Source: Anaerolinea thermolimosa
GTDB taxonomy: Bacteria; Chloroflexota; Anaerolineae; Anaerolineales; Anaerolineaceae
Length of the DNA: 64,000 nucleotides
Reading direction: 5' to 3'
NCBI RefSeq assembly: GCF_001050195.2
Contig: NZ_DF967967.1
Coordinates: forward strand, 19,255-83,254
The notes beneath the pieces were generated by a model, which worked only from the letters and a program-made list of their open reading frames with translations, had not been told where the DNA came from and did not search any database. This document shows, one piece after another, positions 53,221 to 63,900 of this stretch. Numbering within the stretch: position 1 is the stretch's first letter; each line of letters begins with the position of its first letter. A program made the position numbers and the translations under genes.

Positions 53221-54807
53221 ATGATCAGTGGTTCGTTCCTCATTGCACGGTTCGCCGGGACGGAAATCCGGCTTCACTGGTCGATGTTGCTCATCATCCC
53301 CTATGTGATGACGACCTTCCGCCCGGATTCGCTGGCCGGCGCAGTGCGGGCTTTCCTGCTGGTGGGGCTCATTTTTTTCTTTGTGCTCCTCCACGAACTG
53401 GGACACATGCTGGTGGCGCGTGCCTTTGGCATTCGTGTGCCGAGTGTCATTCTCTGGCCGCTGGGTGGCGCGGCGATCACCGAGCGTGAAGCCGGCAGGC
53501 CGCTTGCCGATCTGCTCATCGCCGCCGCCGGGCCCCTGGTCAATTTCGCTCTGGGTGGAGGGTTCTTTCTGGGGTATTTCTTCATGGTGCTGACCATCCG
53601 CCAGGGGGTGAGTCTTCCCTTGCCAGAAACGGCCACGCAGCGGGCTTTCCTGTTTTTAGCTGTGACCAATGTGATCCTTGCCCTCACCAATCTAATCCCA
53701 ATGTACCCGCTGGACGGAGGGCGTATCTTCCGTTCACTGGTGCACATGGCCTTCGGAACAGCCCGTTCGAATCAGGTGACCTTCTGGCTGAGCCTGGCGC
53801 TGGGGGTGGGGTTGCTGGCGCTTGCGGTGGTCTGGAGAAACCTGCTGCTGGGGGTTACGGCTTTGCTCCTGCTGGCGGGGGCGGTGTCTCTCCATCAGGG
53901 GTTGACGACTTCACTGCTGCGCTGGTTTGCACGGCTCACCGGTGATCCTGCACTTTATCTGCGCATTGCCGACTTCGACCCGGCGATGGAGATTATTAAC
54001 CGGAGAATCGAGGCCGACCCGCGCAACCCTTTGTTGTACCTTCAGCGGGGAATCATCTCTTTCACTCTGGATGATTTGCTTCATGCTCTGGGCGATGCGG
54101 AACGGGCGATCAATCTGGCGCCGGGTATGGTACAGGCAGTGCTTCTTAAAGGCGCAGTGGCCTATGCTCTGCAGAATACCTCGCAGGCGTGGGCGTGTGT
54201 GCAGGATCTGGAGAAAATGCGCCCGGGTTGGTCAGTAACGTGGTTGAATTCGGCCATTCTGTTGCGCGACGATGGCGACCTGGCGGGCGCCGCACAGGCA
54301 ATTCAACATGCGTTCGAAGCGGTTGCCAGCGAACGAGATCGGTCGGGGTTGTTATTGATGTACCTGGTGCGGAGTTCGATCCTTTACCGTCAGGGAAGAC
54401 GTGACGCCGCCCGTCAGGATTGGGAAGAGGCTTTTCGGTTATCCTCACGTGAGGCGATGAGCTTTCCGGTGGATCGGCAACGCATCTTTGCCTCCGACTG
54501 GGACTGGGTGCACGATTATTTTGCGTTTCTTGAGGAAAAAGCGCCCGGTTCACTGATGATTCTTGCGGCGCGCGGCGAAACGGCTTTGCGGGCCGGGCAG
54601 TGGCAACAGGCCGTGGAGGATTTTACGCGCTTAATGCTTCAGATGCCTTCACTGCAGGATGTCACGCTGTATCGTGGGCAGGCTTATCAACAACTGGGTA
54701 ACCTGGAGCAGGCGGTGGCCGACTTTCGGCGGGCCAGGGAGATCAGCCGGAGGGCGCACATTCGCCGCCTGGCTGAAGTGCATCTGCGGGCATTGTCTTC
54801 ATCTTAA
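53221..54807 (+). CDS. M50 site-2-type protease fused to TPR domain
   Basis: A 528-residue protein. The first about 230 residues are a compact M50 membrane protease: HELGH at 58-62 and LIPMYPLDGGR near 160, with about six hydrophobic segments. Residues about 250-525 are soluble with several tetratricopeptide repeats (PLLYLQRGIISFTLDDLLHAL; LYRGQAYQQLGNLEQAVADF). Fusion with TPRs suggests substrate recognition or complex assembly at the membrane. The ATG has no ribosome site and seems to be the mRNA 5' end. Confidence 0.9.
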   Translation: MISGSFLIARFAGTEIRLHWSMLLIIPYVMTTFRPDSLAGAVRAFLLVGLIFFFVLLHELGHMLVARAFGIRVPSVILWPLGGAAITEREAGRPLADLLIAAAGPLVNFALGGGFFLGYFFMVLTIRQGVSLPLPETATQRAFLFLAVTNVILALTNLIPMYPLDGGRIFRSLVHMAFGTARSNQVTFWLSLALGVGLLALAVVWRNLLLGVTALLLLAGAVSLHQGLTTSLLRWFARLTGDPALYLRIADFDPAMEIINRRIEADPRNPLLYLQRGIISFTLDDLLHALGDAERAINLAPGMVQAVLLKGAVAYALQNTSQAWACVQDLEKMRPGWSVTWLNSAILLRDDGDLAGAAQAIQHAFEAVASERDRSGLLLMYLVRSSILYRQGRRDAARQDWEEAFRLSSREAMSFPVDRQRIFASDWDWVHDYFAFLEEKAPGSLMILAARGETALRAGQWQQAVEDFTRLMLQMPSLQDVTLYRGQAYQQLGNLEQAVADFRRAREISRRAHIRRLAEVHLRALSSS

Positions 54808-54828
54808 CTTCAAAGGAGGTCATGAACT

Positions 54829-55836
54829 ATGGAATATCGATCTTTAGGGCGTACTGGAGTGATGGTTTCTCCGCTTTGTCTGGGGGCGATGAATTTTGGA
54901 GGCCCTACCCCGGAAGATGAATCCATCCGCATCATCAACCGGGCGCTGGATGGGGGGATTAACTTCATTGACACGGCCAACGTCTATAATGGAGGTGAAA
55001 GCGAACGCATTGTGGGCAAGGCGCTCAAGGAAAATGGGCGGAGAGACCAGGTGGTGCTGGCCACCAAGGTGTATAGCCGGGTTGGGGAAGGCCCGAACGA
55101 CGGCGGTGCCTCGCGATACCATATTATGAAGGCGGTGGAAGATTCGCTGCGCCGTTTGCAGACGGATACGATAGATCTTTATCAGCTTCACCGACCGAGT
55201 CTGACGATCCCGGTGGATGAGACTCTGCGGGCTTTTGATGATCTGGTGCGTTCGGGGAAGGTGCGCTACATTGGGGCTTCGACGCACCCGGCCTGGATGG
55301 TGATGGAGGCCCTGGCCACCAGCGAAAAGTACAGCCTGGTGCGTTATGTCAGTGAACAACCACCCTACAATTTACTCGACCGGCGCATTGAAAATGAACT
55401 GGTGCCGCTCTGTCAGAAGTACGGGCTGGCCATTCTCCCCTGGTCGCCGCTGGCCATGGGGATTCTGGCGGGGCGTTACCCGCTGGATGGGAGCCTGCCG
55501 GAGGATTCGCGTGCGTATCGCTCTCAATGGCCTGCCGCGCGAGAACGCCTGACGCGGCGTGGTCTGGAAGTGGGGGCCAAAGTGAGCGAGATGGCGCGTG
55601 AACGCGGCCTGACGGCAGGCCAGCTTGCCCTGCTGTGGTGCAAGGATCAGCCGGGGATTACCTCTCCGATCATAGGGCCGCGGACGATGGCTCATCTGGA
55701 GGAATTCCTTCCCGTGATGGAAATGCACCTGAAGGATGAAGACCGCCCGCTTTTTGATGCGCTGGTGCATCCGGGGAACGCCGTGGCTGATTTCTTTAAC
55801 AGCAACGAGTGGATGAAGGCGCGGATTACCGATTAA
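54829..55836 (+). CDS. Aldo/keto reductase
   Basis: A 335-residue aldo/keto reductase: MEYRSLGRTGVMVSPLCLGAMNFG, NFIDTANVYNGGESERIVGKAL (Asp and Tyr), VLATKVYSRVGEGPNDGG (Lys), IDLYQLHRPS (His) and SPIIGPRTMAHLEEFL for NADPH. The group resembles the general-stress YhdN type. AAAGGAGG precedes the ATG. It follows the M50-TPR gene by 21 bp and may be read from the same promoter. Confidence 0.92.
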   Translation: MEYRSLGRTGVMVSPLCLGAMNFGGPTPEDESIRIINRALDGGINFIDTANVYNGGESERIVGKALKENGRRDQVVLATKVYSRVGEGPNDGGASRYHIMKAVEDSLRRLQTDTIDLYQLHRPSLTIPVDETLRAFDDLVRSGKVRYIGASTHPAWMVMEALATSEKYSLVRYVSEQPPYNLLDRRIENELVPLCQKYGLAILPWSPLAMGILAGRYPLDGSLPEDSRAYRSQWPAARERLTRRGLEVGAKVSEMARERGLTAGQLALLWCKDQPGITSPIIGPRTMAHLEEFLPVMEMHLKDEDRPLFDALVHPGNAVADFFNSNEWMKARITD

Positions 55837-55860
55837 CAGGAGGCCTGGTCGGAGCGTCCA

Positions 55861-55888
55861 TTGACACCCCCCCGGATTGCGGTATAAT
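55861..55888 (+). promoter_or_regulatory. Consensus promoter of tRNA-Lys
   Basis: TTGACA (55861-55866), 16 bp and TATAAT (55883-55888), both perfect. The tRNA begins about 21 nt after the -10. Confidence 0.85.
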
Positions 55889-55909
55889 GGACGCGCCGAC
55901 ACGGCAGCC

Positions 55910-55982
55910 GGTCCACTAGCTCAACTGGCAGAGCAACTGACTCTTAATCAGTGGGTTCGGGGTTCGAGTCCCCGGTGGATCA
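55910..55982 (+). tRNA. tRNA-Lys (anticodon CUU)
   Basis: A 73-nt tRNA. The acceptor GGTCCAC pairs with GTGGATC (one G-U), the anticodon stem ACTGA/TCAGT encloses loop CTCTTAA with CUU, and the T loop is TTCGAGT in stem GGGG/CCCC. The discriminator is A; CCA is not encoded. Its 3' half is copied in tandem immediately downstream. Confidence 0.93.
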
Positions 55983-56246
55983 TTTTTATTTTAATAAGCG
56001 GAATGGGTTTGGGGTCCCCGCAGGGGGATGTTATTCGAGTCCCCGGTGGATCATTTTTATTTTAAGCGGAATGGGTTTGGGGTCCCCGCAGGGGGATGCT
56101 ATTCGAGTCCCCGGTGGATCATTTTTATTTTAAGCGGAATGGGTTCGGCGTCCCCGCAGGGGGATGTTATTCGAGTCCCCGGTGGATCATTTTTATTTTA
56201 AGCGGAATGGGTTCGGCGTCCCCATGGGGGGATGTTATTCGAGTCC
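55963..56246 (+). repeat. Tandem 68-bp repeats each containing the tRNA-Lys 3' half
   Basis: Starting at the tRNA T-loop, TTCGAGTCCCCGGTGGATCA recurs at 56034, 56102 and 56170, and a shortened copy (TTCGAGTCC) starts at 56238. Spacing is 71, 68, 68 and 68 bp. Each unit then has an A/T-rich stretch (TTTTTATTTTAAGCGGAATG), and a short TCCCC/GGGGGA hairpin. Small differences (TTTGGGG or TTCGGCG before TCCCC; GCA or ATG in the hairpin loop) show the copies are not very recent. No 5' tRNA half is repeated. Confidence 0.9.
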
Positions 56247-56487
56247 TGACAGGTTTTCATCCAAACGTCAATTCGGGAGATAAGGCTACATACGATGATG
56301 ATCGGGTCATCCCTGAGTGTTTTTTGAGGGGCGTGGCCTGCTTCTCCGTGAGCTATTGCTGGATTTCTGGTAAAACTTCGTCTCCGCTCAAAAAACATGC
56401 CGTCAGGTGATGGGGGCATTCTGAGCTTTTAACCCCTTTCGCCAGGGATGATGACCATCCTATCCTGCGGATTTCTCAAATTTGCTC
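56247..56487. other. Intergenic region without a recognised gene
   Basis: About 240 bp between the tRNA repeats and the MerR-type promoter. Open frames here are short, without ribosome sites or family resemblance. A TGAGTG...CGCTCAAAAAAC stretch (56309-56398) hints at weak inverted symmetry but nothing firm. Confidence 0.4.
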
Positions 56488-56518
56488 TTGACTTAAAGCT
56501 GACTCCAACCTCTACAAT
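56488..56518 (+). promoter_or_regulatory. MerR-type promoter upstream of the MFS gene
   Basis: TTGACT (56488-56493), a 19-bp spacer and TACAAT (56513-56518). The spacer begins TAAAGCTGACTCCA, close to the TAGAGTTAACTCCA of the merR promoter. A 19-bp spacer is the hallmark of promoters activated by MerR-family proteins. Confidence 0.75.
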
Positions 56519-56525
56519 ACGGGAT

Positions 56526-56600
56526 ATGCTGTATCCTGTGCGGCCCGTGACTGAGTGTACCTTTTCGAAGATGAAGCGAACCATGTATTCCGGCGCTTGA
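56526..56600 (+). CDS. Candidate leaderless 24-codon upstream ORF
   Basis: An ATG lies 7 nt after the TACAAT box, so the mRNA may start with it. It encodes 24 residues ending MKRTMYSGA and no known peptide. A second short open frame (56604-56834) follows and overlaps the MFS start. These may only be leader sequence, but the arrangement would allow translation-dependent control of the MFS gene. Low confidence as a real gene. Confidence 0.25.
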   Translation: MLYPVRPVTECTFSKMKRTMYSGA

Positions 56601-56815
56601 GGTATGCGCGTTGAGAATCATTCCGATGCCAGGATTATCGAACCTGTGGAGGCCATGCTCAGACCGTTTGCCCCCTGGCGCTACCGCGTTATGCATCCCG
56701 TTCCCTGTCCCATGCCAGTGGAGAGATCATGGCTTTGCCTTCATTTGCCATCCCTGGATCGAGTGCCAGACAACCAGGCGCGAGAAATCCCTGTCTTAAT
56801 GGAGGAATTTATTTT

Positions 56816-58210
56816 ATGGAACAATCATCGTTGATTTTGGAGCAACAGGTTTCATCTGCCAGACGCAGAATCGCCATCGGCGTTGGGGCTGTTTTTTTTA
56901 CCCAGTTTATCAGCTACCTGTTCATCAACGCGCGTAACATTGCCACACCCAGAATGATTGCCGAATTGAACGGTATGCCATGGTTCTCGTGGTTAATTGC
57001 CTTACCGGCGCTGGGGGGGGCGATAGGCACACTGATCTTTGGCAGGCTGTCTGATATGTATGGGCGGCGCAAGATTTTGCTGGTGACCATGGTGTTCCTG
57101 GTGGCGGGGTTATGCCTGGTGCCGCTGAGTCGGTCTATGGGGGCGGTGGTGGCCATTCAGACCGTTATGAGCGTGGGCTGGTGGGCTATTGTGCCGCTCT
57201 GCTTTACCGCCATCGGCGATCTGTTCCCTCCGGAAGAACGGGCAAAATGGACGGGGTTGCTCAACCTGCCCTCGGGAATTGCCGCAACGATCGGGCCGGT
57301 GCTGGGTGGGCTGGTGGCCGACAGTTCCTGGGGCTGGCGGGGGGTGTTCTGGGCATCGCTCCCTCTGGCACTTCTTGCAGGCGTTTTCATTGCGCTGGGA
57401 CTTCCCAAACACAGTTCTCCCCGCCGCCAAAGCATCGATGGATGGGGTATTCTCAGTATGGCAATTGCCACCACGGCGCTGATCATCGGGTTTTCCTGGC
57501 TGGGGGTGCCGGAGAGGCGGGGAGAGGGTGCGTTCCTTATCGGAGTTGCCGGGATTGCCTGGGCGGGGTTCATTGCCATCGAAAAAAAGGCCGAGGCTCC
57601 CATTCTGGATCCGCAGGTGTTATTCAACCGCGCTTTCCTCACGGTGGCTGCGGGCGGCTTTCTGTACTTTTTCGGTTCTGTTGCCATGAATGCTTATGCC
57701 CCGCTGTTTGCTCAAAATGTTATGGGGGTGAGTGCTACGCTCAGCGGCTCCATGCTGACCCCCTACACGATGCTGGTGGCTTTTATGGGCATCCCCACCG
57801 GCTTCCTGCTGGCAAAAACCAGGAAGTATCAGTGGGTGTACGTTTTCAGCTTTGGCGTCATCGGGCTTGCCATGTTTGCCATGGGGCGCTTCACGGCCCA
57901 TACGCCCATCTGGGTGTATATTCTCGTCACTTCTGTAGCCGGATTAGGGATGGGGGTCATCCCTACGATTAACGCCGTGATGGCACAGCTCACCGTTCCC
58001 AAACACCTGCTGGGCGTGGCGGTTGGCGCCATTTTCTTCTTCCAGATGGTGGGAATTGCTGTGGCTCCAGCAGTTCTGGGACTGGTGCAAAACAGCACTT
58101 CCACACTCGAAGGAGGGTTGAAACTGGTCTTCCTGGCAGGGGCGATGGCGATGTTGATAGCTTTGTTCCTGATGATGACTCTTCCGCAAATTTCTGCGAA
58201 TGGTGAGTGA
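56816..58210 (+). CDS. Major facilitator superfamily drug efflux transporter (DHA2-like)
   Basis: A 464-residue MFS transporter with about 14 hydrophobic segments. The loop motif GRLSDMYGRRKILLV (motif A) and SGIAATIGPVLGGLVADSSWGWRGVFW (motif C, drug antiporters) are present. It should export a small toxic compound by proton exchange. ATG 56816 is set by GGAGGAA upstream; the longer frame has no ribosome site. A MerR-type promoter about 300 bp upstream links it to the adjacent merR operon. Confidence 0.88.
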   Translation: MEQSSLILEQQVSSARRRIAIGVGAVFFTQFISYLFINARNIATPRMIAELNGMPWFSWLIALPALGGAIGTLIFGRLSDMYGRRKILLVTMVFLVAGLCLVPLSRSMGAVVAIQTVMSVGWWAIVPLCFTAIGDLFPPEERAKWTGLLNLPSGIAATIGPVLGGLVADSSWGWRGVFWASLPLALLAGVFIALGLPKHSSPRRQSIDGWGILSMAIATTALIIGFSWLGVPERRGEGAFLIGVAGIAWAGFIAIEKKAEAPILDPQVLFNRAFLTVAAGGFLYFFGSVAMNAYAPLFAQNVMGVSATLSGSMLTPYTMLVAFMGIPTGFLLAKTRKYQWVYVFSFGVIGLAMFAMGRFTAHTPIWVYILVTSVAGLGMGVIPTINAVMAQLTVPKHLLGVAVGAIFFFQMVGIAVAPAVLGLVQNSTSTLEGGLKLVFLAGAMAMLIALFLMMTLPQISANGE

Positions 58211-58329
58211 GAAGGGGATGGTTTTCGGTAAATGCCCTGTTCTTGTCCGGTTTAGCCGGGGTGGATGCGCCGGTGGGCTTTTTTCTGGCAGGTTTGGAGG
58301 GGAAAATATCCCCATTTTTCATTTTTTTC

Positions 58330-58360
58330 TTGACTTAGAGTTAACTCCAGGTGTTACACT
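58330..58360 (+). promoter_or_regulatory. MerR-type autoregulated promoter
   Basis: TTGACT (58330-58335), a 19-bp spacer and TACACT (58355-58360). A dyad CTTAGAGTT/AACTCCAGG (7 of 9 pairs) sits in the spacer. Predicted start is around 58367, giving a very short leader with the ribosome site near the 5' end. Confidence 0.75.
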
Positions 58361-58377
58361 GGTAATGGAGGTGGATG

Positions 58378-58770
58378 ATGAAGATCGCAGAAGTGAGCGA
58401 TAAAACAGGCGTTTCTCCCGATACGCTCCGCTATTATGAGCGGGTGGGACTGCTTCCCTCGGTCAGGCGGAACGAAGGTGGAATCCGTGAGTACGATGCC
58501 ACAGATTTGAGGCGTATTGAGTTCATTAAGTGTATGCGCCGTGCGGGTCTGCCGGTGGAAACCCTCATCGAATACGTCCAGCTTGTTCTGCAGGGCGACC
58601 AGACCATCGAGGCCAGAAAGGAGATTTTGCAGGAACAGCGCGATTTGCTCGCTGCCCGGATTGCAGAGATGCAGAAAACACTGGATCTTTTGAACTACAA
58701 GATTGGCGTTTATGAGAGTGCTCTTCTGGAGAAGGAAAAAGAAATGCTCTCCAGGGTTGAGGAATTTTAA
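58378..58770 (+). CDS. MerR-family regulator, AdhR/NmlR type
   Basis: A 130-residue MerR regulator: N-terminal winged helix MKIAEVSDKTGVSPDTLRYYERVGLLPSVRR, then a long dimerisation helix (about 77-115). Of the two adjacent ATGs the second has better spacing (6 nt) from GGAGG. With this start the only Cys is residue 52, as in the aldehyde sensor AdhR of Bacillus subtilis. It lacks the C-terminal Cys set of metal sensors. It heads an operon with two aldo/keto reductases, which fits carbonyl stress. Confidence 0.88.
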   Translation: MKIAEVSDKTGVSPDTLRYYERVGLLPSVRRNEGGIREYDATDLRRIEFIKCMRRAGLPVETLIEYVQLVLQGDQTIEARKEILQEQRDLLAARIAEMQKTLDLLNYKIGVYESALLEKEKEMLSRVEEF

Positions 58771-58794
58771 TTCAGAAAGGAAGGAGAAAAAGAC

Positions 58795-60650
<1,856 letters not shown>

Positions 60651-60683
60651 CCGAGGTTGAGGCGTTGCTTCCCTTTTCTAATA

Positions 60684-60716
60684 CTCCGCCGGTAGAAATC
60701 TTTTCTACCGGCGGAG
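60684..60716 (+). terminator. Terminator hairpin of the merR operon
   Basis: CTCCGCCGGTAGAAA pairs fully with its complement across a 2-nt loop, followed by GTTTGG. It separates the operon from the CRISPR leader. Confidence 0.75.
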
Positions 60717-60720
60717 GTTT

Positions 60721-60985
60721 GGTTCATCAGACGGTCGTTTCGGCGATCTATGCGGAGGCAGGTTGTGAAAGCAGTGCGCCTGCCTGTTTGGTTTGTGGAT
60801 ACGCCAGACAGGAACAATGGTTTACCCTGGCGGGATTTTCGCAAATCTCCCCGGTTTTTAAGCAAAAAACGGTTTGCGAAAACTATTCCGAAGCCCCAGA
60901 ACAGTGCCCCTTCAGAATGGCCTTAAAATGCCTGTAGAGGCTTGAAAATGGTTGTATAATAGGTTTTGAGGTGTAAAAATACGCA
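60721..60985 (+). promoter_or_regulatory. CRISPR leader region
   Basis: A 265-bp non-coding, A/T-richer stretch directly before the first repeat. TATAAT occurs at 60955-60960, about 25 bp before the repeat, and would start transcription about 19 nt before it. The -35 is weak. Position and orientation agree with the conserved 3' repeat end ACTGAAAT as the crRNA tag. Confidence 0.6.
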
Positions 60986-63900
60986 GTTGCATCCCCCTCG
61001 ATCCGTTAGTGGATACTGAAATGCGCTTGAGGCATATCTCGGAACTCAGCCGGGACTTGTTGCATCCCCCTCGATCCGTTAGTGGATACTGAAATCCAGG
61101 CGCTTACATCCGTGCTGTTGAATGTTCCGCTGTTGCATCCCCCTCGATCCGTTAGTGGATACTGAAATAAAACCGGTGGCGGGGCGCGCATGCCGAATAC
61201 GCGCGTTGCATCCCCCTCGATCCGTTAGTGGATACTGAAATCCTGGTTGCCCAGGGCCACCACCCTGGTTGTCCCTGTTGCATCCCCCTCGATCCGTTAG
61301 TGGATACTGAAATGCATACTATGTGATTCGAGCGCTGGAGCTGGACGGAGGTTGCATCCCCCTCGATCCGTTAGTGGATACTGAAATCACAGATTACTCT
61401 TGAGCATCTGCGCGATTTTTTTGGTTGCATCCCCCTCGATCCGTTAGTGGATACTGAAATCTGGCATGGTTACCTCTTTAACGCGCTCCGGGCAGCGTGT
61501 TGCATCCCCCTCGATCCGTTAGTGGATACTGAAATTTCGAGGGTGACCTCGTCCCAGCCCTCCGCCGTGTGGGTTGCATCCCCCTCGATCCGTTAGTGGA
61601 TACTGAAATATCATCCTGGAGGCGACCGGAGCGGGTCTGACAGATTGTTGCATCCCCCTCGATCCGTTAGTGGATACTGAAATCGAACAGTCGTTCCTCT
61701 TCGCTTTCCGGCATCAATTGTTGCATCCCCCTCGATCCGTTAGTGGATACTGAAATCATAGTCTCGGCGGCATTCGACCTCATTCGCAAAGAGGTTGCAT
61801 CCCCCTCGATCCGTTAGTGGATACTGAAATTATAAACGGCATCTTTGAGTTCTTCCAGCAGTCTTTCGTTGCATCCCCCTCGATCCGTTAGTGGATACTG
61901 AAATTCTCCCCAGTCCACCAGCGCCGTGCTGCGCACCGTGTTGCATCCCCCTCGATCCGTTAGTGGATACTGAAATTTCGGTTGGAGTGCTGGGCGTTCT
62001 CAGGAATGGACGTGTTGCATCCCCCTCGATCCGTTAGTGGATACTGAAATCTGCCGGAGCCCGGCCTTGCGACGCGCGTAATCGGTTAGTTGCATCCCCC
62101 TCGATCCGTTAGTGGATACTGAAATGCAAAATTAGGGCGGGCGCGAGGCGCGTTGCGGCTTGTTGCATCCCCCTCGATCCGTTAGTGGATACTGAAATAC
62201 CGTGCGGCGCTGCGCTTTGTGGATGTTCCAAGCTGTTGCATCCCCCTCGATCCGTTAGTGGATACTGAAATCTTCTGAAACAGTAACAGACAAGATGTGG
62301 ATACCATGTTGCATCCCCCTCGATCCGTTAGTGGATACTGAAATGTCCTATACTGGAATCACGTAAAACCCTTGCCGTCGGTTGCATCCCCCTCGATCCG
62401 TTAGTGGATACTGAAATTTGCTATCTGTGTACGTAACAACATTGCCCGATTTAGTTGCATCCCCCTCGATCCGTTAGTGGATACTGAAATACACGATCAA
62501 AGCGCAATTTCCGAATGCGGCAGTCAGTTGCATCCCCCTCGATCCGTTAGTGGATACTGAAATATGATGACCTGCTTGGTTGCAGAAGTAGTCACGAAGT
62601 TGCATCCCCCTCGATCCGTTAGTGGATACTGAAATTGCATGTGGGACACCGGCGGTTTTCTATCTAAGGAGTTGCATCCCCCTCGATCCGTTAGTGGATA
62701 CTGAAATTCAGGCTCTTACACCTACTCCGCGCCTGACGGGATGGTTGCATCCCCCTCGATCCGTTAGTGGATACTGAAATTCAAAAAACTTGATACTCCG
62801 ACCATCGAAAATCGCGTTGCATCCCCCTCGATCCGTTAGTGGATACTGAAATATTTCAGGATCTTGCTGACGACAAAGCGGCCAACCTGTTGCATCCCCC
62901 TCGATCCGTTAGTGGATACTGAAATGCAACTGACGCAGAAATCTATCTATGGAAACTTTTACGTTGCATCCCCCTCGATCCGTTAGTGGATACTGAAATT
63001 GTTGCACAGGCGTTGGCAGGAAAGCGCAGTGATAGTTGCATCCCCCTCGATCCGTTAGTGGATACTGAAATCAAGGGCATGTTTATTGGACAGATGTTCA
63101 TTGAGGGAGTTGCATCCCCCTCGATCCGTTAGTGGATACTGAAATCGATCATCTTCAACTTTCAGCGTGCCGTCCCCGATGTTGCATCCCCCTCGATCCG
63201 TTAGTGGATACTGAAATTGCCAGACGACGCCAAACTCGTCCTCAATTTTCCTGGTTGCATCCCCCTCGATCCGTTAGTGGATACTGAAATCGAAATTCTA
63301 CTTCTGGGGGCGCGTCCCGAAGAAAGGTTGCATCCCCCTCGATCCGTTAGTGGATACTGAAATATCGCGCATATCTTCAATAAAGCGCTTCATCTCTTGT
63401 TGCATCCCCCTCGATCCGTTAGTGGATACTGAAATCTGGAGCAGGGTATCCTGTGACACGCCAAGCTGCATGGTTGCATCCCCCTCGATCCGTTAGTGGA
63501 TACTGAAATGATATCCACGCCGCTTTGTTGTCCCTGGCGGCGTTCAGTTGCATCCCCCTCGATCCGTTAGTGGATACTGAAATAATACTGACATCTATCG
63601 GGGGCGGACGACCAGTCTGCGTTGCATCCCCCTCGATCCGTTAGTGGATACTGAAATGCTTGAACCTGGTATTTCGTGAGGAGGTAGTCATGTGTTGCAT
63701 CCCCCTCGATCCGTTAGTGGATACTGAAATAGTGTGGGCGGATGACATGGATGAAGTGAGGCTTTTAGTTGCATCCCCCTCGATCCGTTAGTGGATACTG
63801 AAATTACGTGAATCGCTGGCGAAGGCTGCCGAGAAAGCCAGTTGCATCCCCCTCGATCCGTTAGTGGATACTGAAATCCTTTATTCCCATCCCATCAAAA

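Noticed and set aside
55983..56246. tRNA-Lys downstream repeats as a small CRISPR array
   Set aside because: The whole 68-bp unit repeats with almost no variable spacer, and the repeated part is the tRNA 3' end.
55837..56815. Prophage or integrative element at the tRNA-Lys
   Set aside because: No integrase, recombinase or phage gene lies in or next to the repeats; only tRNA 3'-end copies remain.
61006..61191. Open frames inside the CRISPR array
   Set aside because: They only translate repeats and spacers; no ribosome sites or coding pattern.
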